DNA of 64,000 nt from Parietaria judaica (lineage: Eukaryota > Streptophyta > Magnoliopsida > Rosales > Urticaceae). Below are positions 36,670 through 49,585 of this stretch, in pieces. The translations under genes and the position numbers were made by a program. Below the pieces are notes generated by a model. That model had not been told where the DNA came from. It worked only from the letters and a program-made list of their open reading frames with translations, and did no database searches. The stretch lies in assembly GCA_954871525.1 (NCBI GenBank), contig OX940870.1, positions 17,577,501 through 17,641,500 of the forward strand, given 5' to 3'. Position 1 is the stretch's first letter. Every line of letters starts with the position of its first letter.

Positions 36670-39179
36670 ACGAGAGCAAATACGATGCGTTCATGATGAA
36701 ATTACACTTGCTAGACATTTATTTGGGTGGTATTATAACAAATTGGGTTATTTTAGGCATTAAAAGTTTTTGACGGTCTCCAAAAACCCTGTTTCACGAA
36801 TTTATGCGTGCTCCAAAAAAAAACTGAGTCTTTTTCCCATTATACGCAAAACAACCCTAATTAAACGATATTTTCAACAAAAAATGAACTTCAAATTCTT
36901 AGTAATGTGTATTTATACGACATTTACGTATTTTAATCCCTAAATCGCGAAGCATTGTCTCGTAGTTTCAATACCAAGCATTTAACGGGTTAAAATAATT
37001 ACCGAAAAGTGCTTAAAATTTGTTTTCTTACGAGAGCAAATACGATGCGTTCATGATAAAATTTCAGTTGCTAGGCCTTTATTTGGGTGGTAGTATTACA
37101 AATTGGGTTATTTTAGGTATTACAAGTTTTTTACGCTCTCCAAAAACCCTGTTTCACCAACTTATGCGTGATCCAAAAAAAACTAAGTCTTTTTCCCATT
37201 TTACGCAAAACAACTCTAATTAAACGATATTTTAAACCAAAAATGAACTTCAAATTCTTAGTAATGTGTATTTATACCACATTTACTTATTTTAATCCCT
37301 AAATCGCAAAGCACCGTCACGTAGTTTCAATACCAAGCATTTTACTGGTTAAAATAATTAACGAAAAGTGTTCAATATCTGTTTTCTTACGAGAGCAAAT
37401 ACGATGCGTTCATGATGAAATTTCAGTTGCTAGACCTTTATTTGGGTGGTATTATTACAAATTGGGTTATTTTAGGCATTAAAAGTTTTTGACGCTCTCC
37501 GAAAACCCCGTTTCACCAATTTATGCGTGCTCCAAAAAAAATGAGTCTTTTTCCCATTTTACGCAAAACAACCCTAATTAAACAATATTTTAAACAAAAA
37601 ATAAACTTCAAATTCTTAGTAATGTGTATTTATACCACATTTACTTATTTTAATCCCTAAATCACGAAGCACTGTCTCGTAGTTTCAATACCAAGCATTT
37701 TACGGGTTAAAATTATTACAGAAAAGTGTTCAAAATCTGTTTTCTTACGAGAGCAAATACGATGCGTTCATGATGAAATTACACTTGCTAGACATTTATT
37801 TGGGTGGTATTATAAAAAATTGGGTTATTTTAGGCATTAAAAGTTTTTGACGCTCTCCAAAAACCCTGTTTCACGAATTTATGCGTGCTCAAAAAAAAAC
37901 TGAGTCTTTTTCCCATTATACGCAAAACAACCCTAATTAAACGATATTTTCAACAAAAAATGAACTTCAAATTCTTATTAATGTGTATTTATACGACATT
38001 TACTTATTTTAATCCCTAAATCGCGAAGCACTGTCTCGTAGTTTCAATACCAAGCATTTAACGGGTTAAAATAATTACCGAAAAGTGCTCAAAATTTGTT
38101 TTCTTACGAGAGCAAATACGATGCGTTCATGATGAAATTTCAGTTGCTAGGCCTTTATTTGGGTGGTATTATTACAAATTGGGTTATTTTAGGCATTACA
38201 AGTTTTTTACGCTCTCCAAAAACCCTGTTTCACCAACTTATGCGTGCTCCAAAAAAAACTGAGTCTTTTTCCTATTTTACGCAAAACAACTCTAATTAAA
38301 CGATATTTTAAACCAAAAATGAACTTAAAATTCTTAGTAATGTGTATTTATACCACATTTACTTATTTTAATCCCTAAATCGCAAAGCACCGTCACGTAG
38401 TTTCAATACCAAGCATTTTACGGGTTAAAATAATTAACGAAAAGTGTTCAAATTCTGTTTTCTTACGAGAGCAAATACGATGCGTTCATGATGAAATTTC
38501 AGTTGCTAGACCTTTATTTGGGTGGTATTATTACAAATTGGGTTATTTTAGGCATTAAAAGTTTTTGACGCTCTCCGAAAACCCCGTTTCACCAATTTAT
38601 GCGTGCTAAAAAAGAAATGAGTCTTTTCCCATTTTACGTAAAACAACCATAATTAAACGATATTTTAAACAAAAAATGAACTTCAAATTCTTAGTAATGT
38701 GTAGTTATACCACATTTACTTATTTTAATCCCTAAATCACGAAGCACTGTCTCGTAGTTTCAATACCAAGCATTTTACGGGTTAAAATAATTACAGAAAA
38801 GTGTTCAAAATCTGTTTTCTTACGAGAGCAAATACGATGCGTTCATGATGAAATTTCTGTTCCTAGACCTTTATTTGGGTGGTATTATTACAAATTGGGT
38901 TATTTTAGGCATTAAAAGTTTTTGACGCTCTCCGAAAAACCCGTTTCACCAATTTATGTGTGCTCCAAAAAAAATGAGTCTTTTTCCCATTTTATGCAAA
39001 ACAACCCTAATTAAACGATATTTTAAACAAAAAATGAACTTCAAATTCTTAGTAATGTGTATTTATACAACATTTACTTATTTTAATCCCTAAATCACGA
39101 AGCACTGTCTCGTAGTTTCAATACCAAGCATTTTACGGGTTAAAATAATTACAGAAAAGTGTTCAAAATCTGTTTTCTT
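36670..39179 (+). repeat. Seven-monomer HOR copy H4
   Basis: Monomers start at 36670, 37030, 37389, 37747, 38106, 38465 and 38822; 2510 bp. A1 has GACGGTCTCC, as in the copies at 28781 and 39180. A2 keeps ATTATAAAAAATTGG and CTTATTAATG. Private marks are CATGATAAAATTT in B1, TTTACTGGTT after B1, AAAAAATAAACTTC in C, and TTTCTGTTCC in D. Confidence 0.92.
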
Positions 39180-41689
39180 ACGAGAGCAAATACGATGCGT
39201 TCATGATGAAATTACACTTGCTAGAAATTTATTTGGGTGGTATTATAACAAATTGGGTTATTTTAGGCATTAAAAGTTTTTGACGGTCTCCAAAAACCCT
39301 GTTTCACGAATTTATGCGTGCTCCAAAAAAAACTAAGTCTTTTTCCCATTATACGCAAAACAACCCTAATTAAACGATATTTTCAACAAAAAATGAACTT
39401 CAAATTCTTAGTAATGTGTATTTATACGACATTTACGTATTTTAATCCCTAAATCGCGAAGCATTGTCTCGTAGTTTCAATACCAAGCATTTAACGGGTT
39501 AAAATAATTACCGAAAAGTGCTTAAAATTTGTTTTCTTACGAGAGCAAATACGATGCGTTCATGATGAAATTTCAGTTGCTAGGCCTTTATTTGGGTGGT
39601 AGTATTACAAATTGGGTTATTTTAGGTATTACAAGTTTTTTACGCTCTCCAAAAACCCTGTTTCACCAACTTATGCGTGATCCAAAAAAAACTAAGTCTT
39701 TTTCCCATTTTACGCAAAACAACTCTAATTAAACGATATTTTAAACCAAAAATGAACTTCAAATTCTTAGTAATGTGTATTTATACCACATTTACTTATT
39801 TTAATCCCTAAATCGCAAAGCACCGTCACGTAGTTTCAATACCAAGCATTTTACGGGTTAAAATAATTAACGAAAAGTGTTCAATATCTGTTTTCTTACG
39901 AGAGCAAATACGATGCGTTCATGATGAAATTTCAGTTGCTAGACCTTTATTTGGGTGGTATTATTACAAATTGGGTTATTTTAGGCATTAAAAGTTTTTG
40001 ACGCTCTCCGAAAACCCCGTTTCACCAATTTATGCGTGCTCCAAAAAAAATGAGTCTTTTTCCCATTTTACGCAAAACAACCCTAATTAAACAATATTTT
40101 AAACAAAAAATGAACTTCAAATTCTTAGTAATGTGTATTTATACCACATTTACTTATTTTAATCCCTAAATCACGAAGCACTGTCTCGTAGTTTCAATAC
40201 CAAGCATTTTACGGGTTAAAATTATTACAGAAAAGTGTTCAAAATCTGTTTTCTTACGAGAGCAAATACGATGCGTTCATGATGAAATTACACTTGCTAG
40301 ACATTTATTTGGGTGGTATTATAACAAATTGGGTTATTTTAGGCATTAAAAGTTTTTGACGCTCTCCAAAAACCCTGTTTCACGAATTTATGCGTGCTCC
40401 AAAAAAAACTGAGTCTTTTTCCCATTATACGCAAAACAACCCTAATTAAACGATATTTTCAACAAAAAATGAACTTCAAATTCTTAGTAATGTGTATTTA
40501 TACGACATTTACTTATTTTAATCCCTAAATCGCGAAACACTGTCTCGTAGTTTCAATACCAAGCATTTAACAGGTTAATATAATTACCGAAAAGTGCTCA
40601 AAATTTGTTTTCTTACGAGAGCAAATACGATGCGTTCATGATGAAATTTCAGTTGCTAGGCCTTTATTTGGGTGGTATTATTACAAATTGGGTTATTTTA
40701 GGCATTACAAGTTTTTTACGCTCTCCAAAAACCCTGTTTCACCAACTTATGCGTGCTCCAAAAAAAACTGAGTCTTTTTCCTATTTTACGCAAAACAACT
40801 CTAATTAAACGATATTTTAAACCAAAAATGAACTTAAAATTCTTAGTAATGTGTATTTATACCACATTTACTTATTTTAATCCCTAAATCGCAAAGCACC
40901 GTCACGTAGTTTCAATACCAAGCATTTTACGGGTTAAAATAATTAACGAAAAGTGTTCAAATTCTGTTTTCTTACGAGAGCAAATACGATGCGTTCATGA
41001 TGAAATTTCAGTTGCTAGACCTTTATTTGGGTGGTATTATTACAAATTGGGTTATTTTAGGCATTAAAAGTTTTTGACGCTCTCCGAAAACCCCGTTTCA
41101 CCAATTTATGCGTGCTAAAAAAGAAATGAGTCTTTTTCCCATTTTACGTAAAACAACCATAATTAAACGATATTTTAAACAAAAAATGAACTTAAAATTC
41201 TTAGTAATGTGTAGTTATACCACATTTACTTATTTTAATCCCTAAATCACGACGCACTGTCTCGTAGTTTCAATACCAAGCATTTTACGGGTTAAAATAA
41301 TTACAGAAAAGTGTTCAAAATCTGTTTTCTTACGAGAGCAAATACGATGCGTTCATGATGAAATTTCAGTTCCTAGACCTTTATTTGGGTGGTATTATTA
41401 CAAATTGGGTTATTTTAGGCATTAAAAGTTTTTGACGCTCTCCGAAAAACCCGTTTCACCAATTTATGCGTGCTCCAAAAAAAATGAGTCTTTTTCCCAT
41501 TTTATGCAAAACAACCCTAATTACACGATATTTTAAACAAAAAATGAACTTCAAATTCTTAGTAATGTGTATTTATACAACATTTACTTATTTTAATCCC
41601 TAAATCACGAAGCACTGTCTCGTAGTTTCAATACCAAGCATTTTACGGGTTAAAATAATTACAGAAAAGTGTTCAAAATCTGTTTTCTT
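39180..41689 (+). repeat. Seven-monomer HOR copy H5
   Basis: Monomers start at 39180, 39539, 39898, 40256, 40615, 40974 and 41332; 2510 bp. A1 has GACGGTCTCC and AACTAAGTC. From A2 on, the copy belongs to a different sequence group: ATTATAACAAATT and CTTAGTAATG replace the A2 marks of H2-H4. The end of A2 has AACAGGTTAATAT. Confidence 0.92.
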
Positions 41690-44198
41690 ACGAGAGCAAA
41701 TACGATGCGTTCATGATGAAATTACACTTGCTAGACATTTATTTGGGTGGTATTATAACAAATTGGGTTATTTTAGGCATTAAAAGTTTTTGACGCTCTC
41801 CAAAAACCCTGTTTCACGAATTTATGCGTGCTCCAAAAAAACTGAGTCTTTTTCCCATTATACGCAAAACAACCCTAATTAAACGATATTTTCAACAAAA
41901 AATGAACTTCAAATTCTTAGTAATGTGTATTTATACGACATTTACGTATTTTAATCCCTAAATCGCGAAGCATTGTCTCGTAGTTTCAATACCAAGCATT
42001 TAACGGGTTAAAATAATTACCGAAAAGTGCTTAAAATTTGTTTTCTTACGAGAGCAAATACGATGCGTTCATGATGAAATTTCAGTTGCTAGGCCTTTAT
42101 TTGGGTGGTAGTATTACAAATTGGGTTATTTTAGGTATTACAAGTTTTTTACGCTCTCCAAAAACCCTGTTTCACCAACTTATGCGTGATCCAAAAAAAA
42201 CTAAGTCTTTTTCCCATTTTACGCAAAACAACTCTAATTAAACGATATTTTAAACCAAAAATGAACTTCAAATTCTTAGTAATGTGTATTTATACCACAT
42301 TTACTTATTTTAATCCCTAAATCGCAAAGCACCGTCACGTAGTTTCAATACCAAGCATTTTACGGGTTAAAATAATTAACGAAAAGTGTTCAATATCTGT
42401 TTTCTTACGAGAGCAAATACGATGCGTTCATGATGAAATTTCAGTTGCTAGACCTTTATTTGGGTGGTATTATTACAAATTGGGTTATTTTAGGCATTAA
42501 AAGTTTTTGACGCTCTCCGAAAACCCCGTTTCACCAATTTATGCGTGCTCCAAAAAAAATGAGTCTTTTTCCCATTTTACGCAAAACAACCCTAATTAAA
42601 CAATATTTTAAACAAAAAATGAACTTCAAATTCTTAGTAATGTGTATTTATACCACATTTACTTATTTTAATCCCTAAATCACGAAGCACTGTCTCGTAG
42701 TTTCAATACCAAGCATTTTACGGGTTAAAATTATTACAGAAAAGTGTTCAAAATCTGTTTTCTTACGAGAGCAAATACGATGCGTTCATGATGAAATTAC
42801 ACTTGCTAGACATTTATTTGGGTGGTATTATAACAAATTGGGTTATTTTAGGCATTAAAAGTTTTTGACGCTCTCCAAAAACCCTGTTTCACGAATTTAT
42901 TCTTGCTCCAAAAAAAACTGAGTCTTTTTCCCATTATACGCAAAACAACCCTAATTAAACGATATTTTCAACAAAAAATGAACTTCAAATTCTTAGTAAT
43001 GTGTATTTATACGACATTTACTTATTTTAATCCCTAAATCGCGAAGCACTGTCTCGTAGTTTCAATACCAAGCATTTAACGGGTTAAAATAATTACCGAA
43101 AAGTGCTCAAAATTTGTTTTCTTACGAGAGCAAATACGATGCGTTCATGATGAAATTTCAGTTGCTAGGCCTTTATTTGGGTGGTATTATTACAAATTGG
43201 GTTATTTTAGGCATTACAAGTTTTTTACGCTCTCCAAAAACCCTGTTTCACCAACTTATGCGTGCTCCAAAAAAAACTGAGTCTTTTTCCTATTTTACGC
43301 AAAACAACTCTAATTAAACGATATTTTAAACCAAAAATGAACTTAAAATTCTTAGTAATGTGTATTTATACCACATTTATTTACTTTAATCCCTAAATCG
43401 CAAAGCACCGTCACGTAGTTTCAATACCAAGCATTTTACGGGTTAAAATAATTAACGAAAAGTGTTCAAATTCTGTTTTCTTACGAGAGCAAATACGATG
43501 CGTTCATGATGAAATTTCAGTTGCTAGACCTTTATTTGGGTGGTATTATTACAAATTGGGTTATTTTAGGCATTAAAAGTTTTTGACGCTCTCCGAAAAC
43601 CCCGTTTCACCAATTTATGCGTGCTAAAAAAGAAATGAGTCTTTTTCCCATTTTACGTAAAACAACCATAATTAAACGATATTTTAAACAAAAAATGAAC
43701 TTCAAATTCTTAGTAATGTGTAGTTATACCACATTTACTTATTTTAATCCCTAAATCACGAAGCACTGTCTCGTAGTTTCAATACCAAGCATTTTACGGG
43801 TTAAAATAATTACAGAAAAGTGTTCAAAATCTGTTTTCTTACGAGAGCAAATACGATGCGTTCATGATGAAATTTCAGTTCCTAGACCTTTATTTGGGTG
43901 GTATTATTACAAATTGGGTTATTTTAGGCATTAAAAGTTTTTGACGCTCTCCGAAAAACCCGTTTCACCAATTTATGCGTGCTCCAAAAAAAATGAGTCT
44001 TTTTCCCATTTTATGCAAAACAACCCTAATTAAACGATATTTTAAACAAAAAATGAACTTCAAATTCTTAGTAATGTGTATTTATACAACATTTACTTAT
44101 TTTAATCCCTAAATCACGAAGCACTGTCTCGTAGTTTCAATACCAAGCATTTTACGGGTTAAAATAATTACAGAAAAGTGTTCAAAATATGTTTTCTT
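41690..44198 (+). repeat. Seven-monomer HOR copy H6
   Basis: Monomers start at 41690, 42048, 42407, 42765, 43124, 43483 and 43841; 2509 bp. A1 has a seven-A tract. A2 has TATTCTTGCTCC. The end of B2 has TTTATTTACTTTAATCC. It is otherwise close to H5. Confidence 0.92.
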
Positions 44199-46351
44199 AC
44201 GAGAGCAAATACGATGCGTTCATGATGAAATTACACTTGCTAGACATTTATTTGGGTGGTATTATAACAAATTGGGTTATTTTAGGCATTAAAAGTTTTT
44301 GACGCTCTCCAAAAACCCTGTTTCACGAATTTATGCGTGCTCCAAAAAAAACTGAGTCTTTTTCCCATTATACGCAAAACAACCCTAATTAAACGATATT
44401 TTCAACAAAAAATGAACTTCAAATTCTTAGTAATGTGTATTTATACGACATTTACGTATTTTAATCCCTAAATCGCGAAGCATTGTCTCGTAGTTTCAAT
44501 ACCAAGCATTTAACGGGTTAAAATAATTACCGAAAAGTGCTTAAAATTTGTTTTCTTACGAGAGCAAATACGATGCGTTCATGATGAAATTTCAGTTGCT
44601 AGGCCTTTATTTGGGTGGTAGTATTACAAATTGGGTTATTTTAGGTATTACAAGTTTTTTACGCTCTCCAAAAACCCTGTTTAACCAACTTATGCGTGAT
44701 CCAAAAAAAAACTAAGTCTTTTTCCTATTTTACGCAAAACAACTCTAATTAAACGATATTTTAAACCAAAAATGAACTTCAAATTCTTAGTAATGTGTAT
44801 TTATACCACATTTACTTATTTTAATCCCTAAATCGCAAAGCACCGTCACGTAGTTTCCATACCAAGCATTTTACGGGTTAAAATAATTAACGAAAAGTGT
44901 TCAATATCTGTTTTCTTACGAGAGCAAATACGATGCGTTCATGATGAAATTTCAGTTGCTAGACCTTTTTTTGGGTGGTATTATTACAAATTGGGTTATT
45001 TTAGGCATTAAAAGTTTTTGACGCTCTCCGAAAACCCCGTTTCACCAATTTATGCGTGCTCCAAAAAAAATGAGTCTTTTTCCCATTTTACGCAAAACAA
45101 CCCTAATTAAACAATATTTTAAACAAAAAATGAACTTCAAATTCTTAGTAATGTGTATTTATACCACATTTACTTATTTTAATCCCTAAATCACGAAGCA
45201 CTGTCTCGTAGTTTCAATACCAAGCATTTTACGGGTTAAAATTATTACAGAAAAGTGTTCAAAATCTGTTTTCTTACGAGAGCAAATACGATGCGTTCAT
45301 GATGAAATTACACTTGCTAGACATTTATTTGGGTGGTATTATAACAAATTGGGTTATTTTAGGCATTAAAAGTTTTTGACGCCCTCCAAAAACCCTGTTT
45401 CACGAATTTATGCGTGCTCCAAAAAAAACTGAGTCTTTTTCCCATTATACGCAAAACAACCCTAATTAAACGATATTTTCAACAAAAAATGAACTTCGAA
45501 TTCTTAGTAATGTGTATTTATACGACATTTACTTATTTTAATCCCTAAATCGCGAAGCACTGTCTCGTAGTTTCAATACCAAGCATTTAACAGGTTAAAA
45601 TAATTACCGAAAAGTGCTCAAAATTTGTTTTCTTACGAGAGCAAATACGATGCGTTCATTATGAAATTTCAGTTGCTAGGCCTTTATTTGGGTGGTATTA
45701 TTACAAATTGGGTTATTTTAGGCATTACAAGTTTTTTACGCTCTCCAAAAACCCTGTTTCACCAACTTATGCGTGCTCCAAAAAAAACTGAGTCTTTTTC
45801 CTATTTTACGCAAAACAACTCTAATTAAACGATATTTTAAACCAAAAATGAACTTAAAATTCTTAGTAATGTGTATTTATACCACATTTACTTATTTTAA
45901 TCCCTAAATCGCAAAGCACCGTCACGTAGTTTCAATACCAAGCATTTTACGGGTTAAAATAATTACCGAAAAGTGTTCAAATTCTGTTTTCTTACGAGAG
46001 CAAATACGATGCGTTCATGATGAAATTTCAGTTGCTAGACCTTTATTTGGGTGGTATTATTACAAATTGGGTTATTTTAGGCATTAAAAGTTTTTGACGC
46101 TCTCCGAAAACCCCGTTTCACCAATTTATGCGTGCTAAAAAAGAAATGAGTCTTTTTCCCATTTTACGTAAAACAACCATAATTAAACGATATTTTAAAC
46201 AAAAAATGAACTTCAAATTCTTATTAATGTGTAGTTATACCACATTTACTTATTTTAATCCCTAAATCACGAAGCACTGTCTCGTAGTTTCAATACCAAG
46301 CATTTTACGGGTTAAAATAATTACAGAAAAGTGTTCAAAATCTGTTTTCTT
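44199..46351 (+). repeat. Six-monomer HOR copy H7, D missing
   Basis: Monomers start at 44199 (A1), 44558 (B1), 44918 (C), 45276 (A2), 45635 (B2) and 45994 (C2); 2153 bp. C2 keeps GCTAAAAAAGAAATGAG but is followed directly by an A monomer at 46352, so D is absent. B1 has nine A and TTTAACCAAC. A2 ends with AACAGGTTAAAAT, as in H5. Confidence 0.9.
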
Positions 46352-47071
46352 ACGAGAGCAAATACGATGCGTTCATGATGAAATTCCACTTGCTAGACAT
46401 TTATTTGGGTTGTATTATAAAAAATTGGGTTATTTTAGGCATTAAAAGTTTTTGACGCTCTCCAAAAACCCATTTTCACGAATTTATGCGTGCTCCAAAA
46501 AAAACTGAGTCTTTTTCCCATTATACGCAAAACAACCCTAATTAAACGATATTTTCAACATAAAATGAACTTCAAATTCTTAGTAATGTGTATTTATACG
46601 ACATTTACTTATTTTAATCCCTAAATCGCGAAGCACTGTCTCGTAGTTTCAATACCAAGCATTTAACGGGTTAAAATAATTACCGAAAAGTGCTCAAAAT
46701 TTGTTTTCTTACGAGAGCAAATACGATGCGTTCATGATGAAATTTCAGTTGCTAGGCCTTTATTTGGATGGTATTATTACAAATTGGGTTATTTTAGGCA
46801 TTACAAGTTTTTTACGCTCTCCAAAAACCCTGTTTCACCAACTTATGCGTGCTCCAAAAAAAAACTGAGTCTTTTTTCCCATTTTACGCAAAACAACTCT
46901 AATTAAACGATATTTTAAACCAAAAATGAACTTCAAATTCTTAGTAATGTGTATTTATACCACATTTACTTATTTTAATCCCTAAATCGCAAAGCACCGT
47001 CACGTAGTTTCAATACAAAGCATTTTACGGGTTAAAAGAATTACCGAAAAGTGTTCAATATCTGTTTTCTT

Positions 47072-47429
47072 ACGAGAGCAAATACGATGCGTTCATGATG
47101 AAATTTCAGTTGCTAGACCTTTATTTGGGTGGTATTATTACAAATTGGGTTATTTTAGGCATTAAAAGTTTTTGACGCTCTCCGAAAACCCCGTTTCACC
47201 AATTTATGCGTGCTCCAAAAAAAATGAGTCTTTTTCCCATTTTACGTAAAACAACCATAATTAAACGATATTTTAAACAAAAAATGAACTTCAAATTCTT
47301 AGTAATGTGTAGTTATACCACATTTACTTATTTTAATCCCTAAATCACGAAGTACTGTCTCGTAGTTTCAATACCAAGCATTTTACGGGTTAAAATAATT
47401 ACAGAAAAGTGTTCAAAATCTGTTTTCTT
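47072..47429 (+). repeat. C/C2 hybrid monomer
   Basis: The first part is ordinary C, with GTGCTCC and an eight-A tract. After about 47247 it carries C2 marks: TTTACGTAAAAC, ACCATAATT and GTAGTTATACC. It shows that C2 sequence outlived the D loss and was copied back into the trimer domain. Confidence 0.82.
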
Positions 47430-48507
47430 ACGAGAGCAAATACGATGCGTTCATGATGAAATTCCACTTGCTAGACATTTATTTGGGTGGTATTATAAAA
47501 AATTGGGTTATTTTAGGCATTAAAAGTTTTTGACGCTCTCCAAAAACCCTGTTTCACGAATTTATGCGTGCTCCAAATAAAACTGAGTCTTTTTCCCATT
47601 ATACGCAAAACAACCCTAATTAAACGATATTTTCAACATAAAATGAACTTCAAATTCTTAGTAATGTGTATTTATACGACATTTACTTATTTTAATCCCT
47701 AAATCGCGAAGCACTGTCTCGTAGTTTCAATACCAAGCATTTAACGGGTTAAAATAATTACCGAAAAGTGCTCAAAATTTGTTTTCTTACGAGAGCAAAT
47801 ACGATGCGTTCATGATGAAATATCAGTTGCTAGGCCTTTATTTGGATGGTATTATTACAAATTGGGTTATTTTAGGCATTACAAGTTTTTTACGCTCTCC
47901 AAAAACCCTGTTTCACCAACTTATGCGTGCTCCAAAAAAAAACTGAGTCTTTTTCCCATTTTACGCAAAACAACTCTAATTAAACGATATTTTAAACCAA
48001 AAATGAACTTCAAATTCTTAGTAATGTGTATTTATACCACATTTACTTATTTTAATCCCTAAATCGCAAAGCACCGTCACGTAGTTTCAATACAAAGCAT
48101 TTTACGGGTTAAAAGAATTACCGAAAAGTGTTCAATATCTGTTTTCTTACGAGAGCAAATACGATGCGTTCATGATGAAATTTCAGTTGCTAGACCTTTA
48201 TTTGGGTGGTATTATTACAAATTGGGTTATTTTAGGCATTAAAAGTTTTTGACGCTCTCCGAAAACCCCGTTTCACCTATTTATGCGTGCTCCAAAAAAA
48301 AATGAGTCTTTTTCCCATTTTACGCAAAATAACCCTAATTAAACGATATTTTAAACAAAAAATGAACTTCAAATTTTTAGTAATGTGTATTTATACCACA
48401 TTTACTTATTTTAATCCCTAAATCACGAAGCACTGTCTCGTAGTTTCAATACCAAGCATTTTACGGGTTAAAATAATTACAGAAAAGTGTTCAAAATCTG
48501 TTTTCTT

Positions 48508-49585
48508 ACGAGAGCAAATACGATGCGTTCATGATGAAATTACACTTGCTAGACATTTATTTGGGTGGTATTATAAAAAATTGGGTTATTTTAGGCATTA
48601 AAAGTTTTTGACGCTCTCCAAAAACCCTGTTTCACGAATTTATGCGTGATCCAAAAAAAAATGAGTCTTTTTCCCATTATACGCAAAACAACCCTAATTA
48701 AACGATATTTTCAACAAAAAATGAACTTCAAATTCTCAGTAATGTGTATTTATACGACCTTTACTTATTTTAATCCCTAAATTGCGAGGCACTGTCTCGT
48801 AGTTTCAATACCAAGCATTTAACGGGTTAAAATAATTACCAAAAAGTGCTCAAAATTTGTTTTCTTGCGAGAGCAAATACGATGCGTTCATGATGAAATT
48901 TCAGTTGCTAGGCCTTTATTTGGGTGGTATTATTACAAATTGGGTTATTTTAGGCATTACAAGTTTTTTACGCTCTCCAAAAACCCTGTTTCACCAACTT
49001 ATGCCTGCTCCAAAAAAAAACTGAGTCTTTTTCCTATTTTACGCAAAACAACTCTAATTAAACGATATTTTAAACCAAAAATGAACTTAAAATTCTTAGT
49101 AATGTGTATTTATACCACATTTACTTATTTTAATCCCTAAATCGCAAAGCACCGTCACGTAGTTTCAATACAAAGCATTTTACGGGTTAAAAGAATTACC
49201 GAAAAGTGTTCAATATCTGTTTTCTTACGAGAGCAAATACGATGCGTTCATGATGAAATTTCAGTTGCTAGACCTTTATTTGGGTGGTATTATTACAAAT
49301 TGGGTTATTTTAGGCATTAAAAGTTTTTGACGCTCTCCGAAAACCCCGTTTCACCAATTTATGCGTGCTCCAAAAAAAAATGAGTCTTTTTCCCATTTTA
49401 CGCAAAATAACCCTAATTAAACGATATTTTAAACAAAAAATGAACTTCAAATTTTTAGTAATGTGTATTTATACCACATTTACTTATTTTAATCCCTAAA
49501 TCACGAAGCACTGTCTCGTAGTTTCAATACCAAGCATTTTACGGGTTAAAATAATTACAGAAAAGTGTTCAAAATCTGTTTTCTT
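48508..49585 (+). repeat. Trimer unit with unusual start motif in B, copy 1
   Basis: Monomers start at 48508, 48867 and 49227. B reads TTGCGAGAGC instead of TTACGAGAGC, and carries CTTATGCCTGC and TTTTTCCTATTTT. A has GTGATCC, CTCAGTAATG, ACGACCTTTAC and AAATTGCGAGGC. All recur in the next unit. Confidence 0.9.

Larger units (their letters stand above)
22686..46351 (+). repeat. Long HOR domain (6-mer to 7-mer, ~2510 bp)
   Basis: The B monomers split here into two alternating forms. B1 has GGTATTACAAG, GTGATCC and usually ACTAAGTC. B2 has GTGCTCC and CTTTTTCCTATTTT. Every second C becomes C2 (GTGCTAAAAAAGAAATGAG, ACCATAATT, GTAGTTATACC), and a new monomer D appears (CAGTTCCTAGACC, TTTTATGCAAAAC, TATACAACATTT). 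The regular unit is A1-B1-C-A2-B2-C2-D, shown by equivalent points at 31649, 34159, 36670, 39180, 41690 and 44199, spaced 2509 to 2511 bp. Confidence 0.92.

Noticed and set aside
48865..49140. 91-codon open frames at 48865 and 49944
   Set aside because: Both start at the TTG created by the private change TTGCGAGAGC and lie wholly within satellite. The pair is identical only because the units are recently duplicated.
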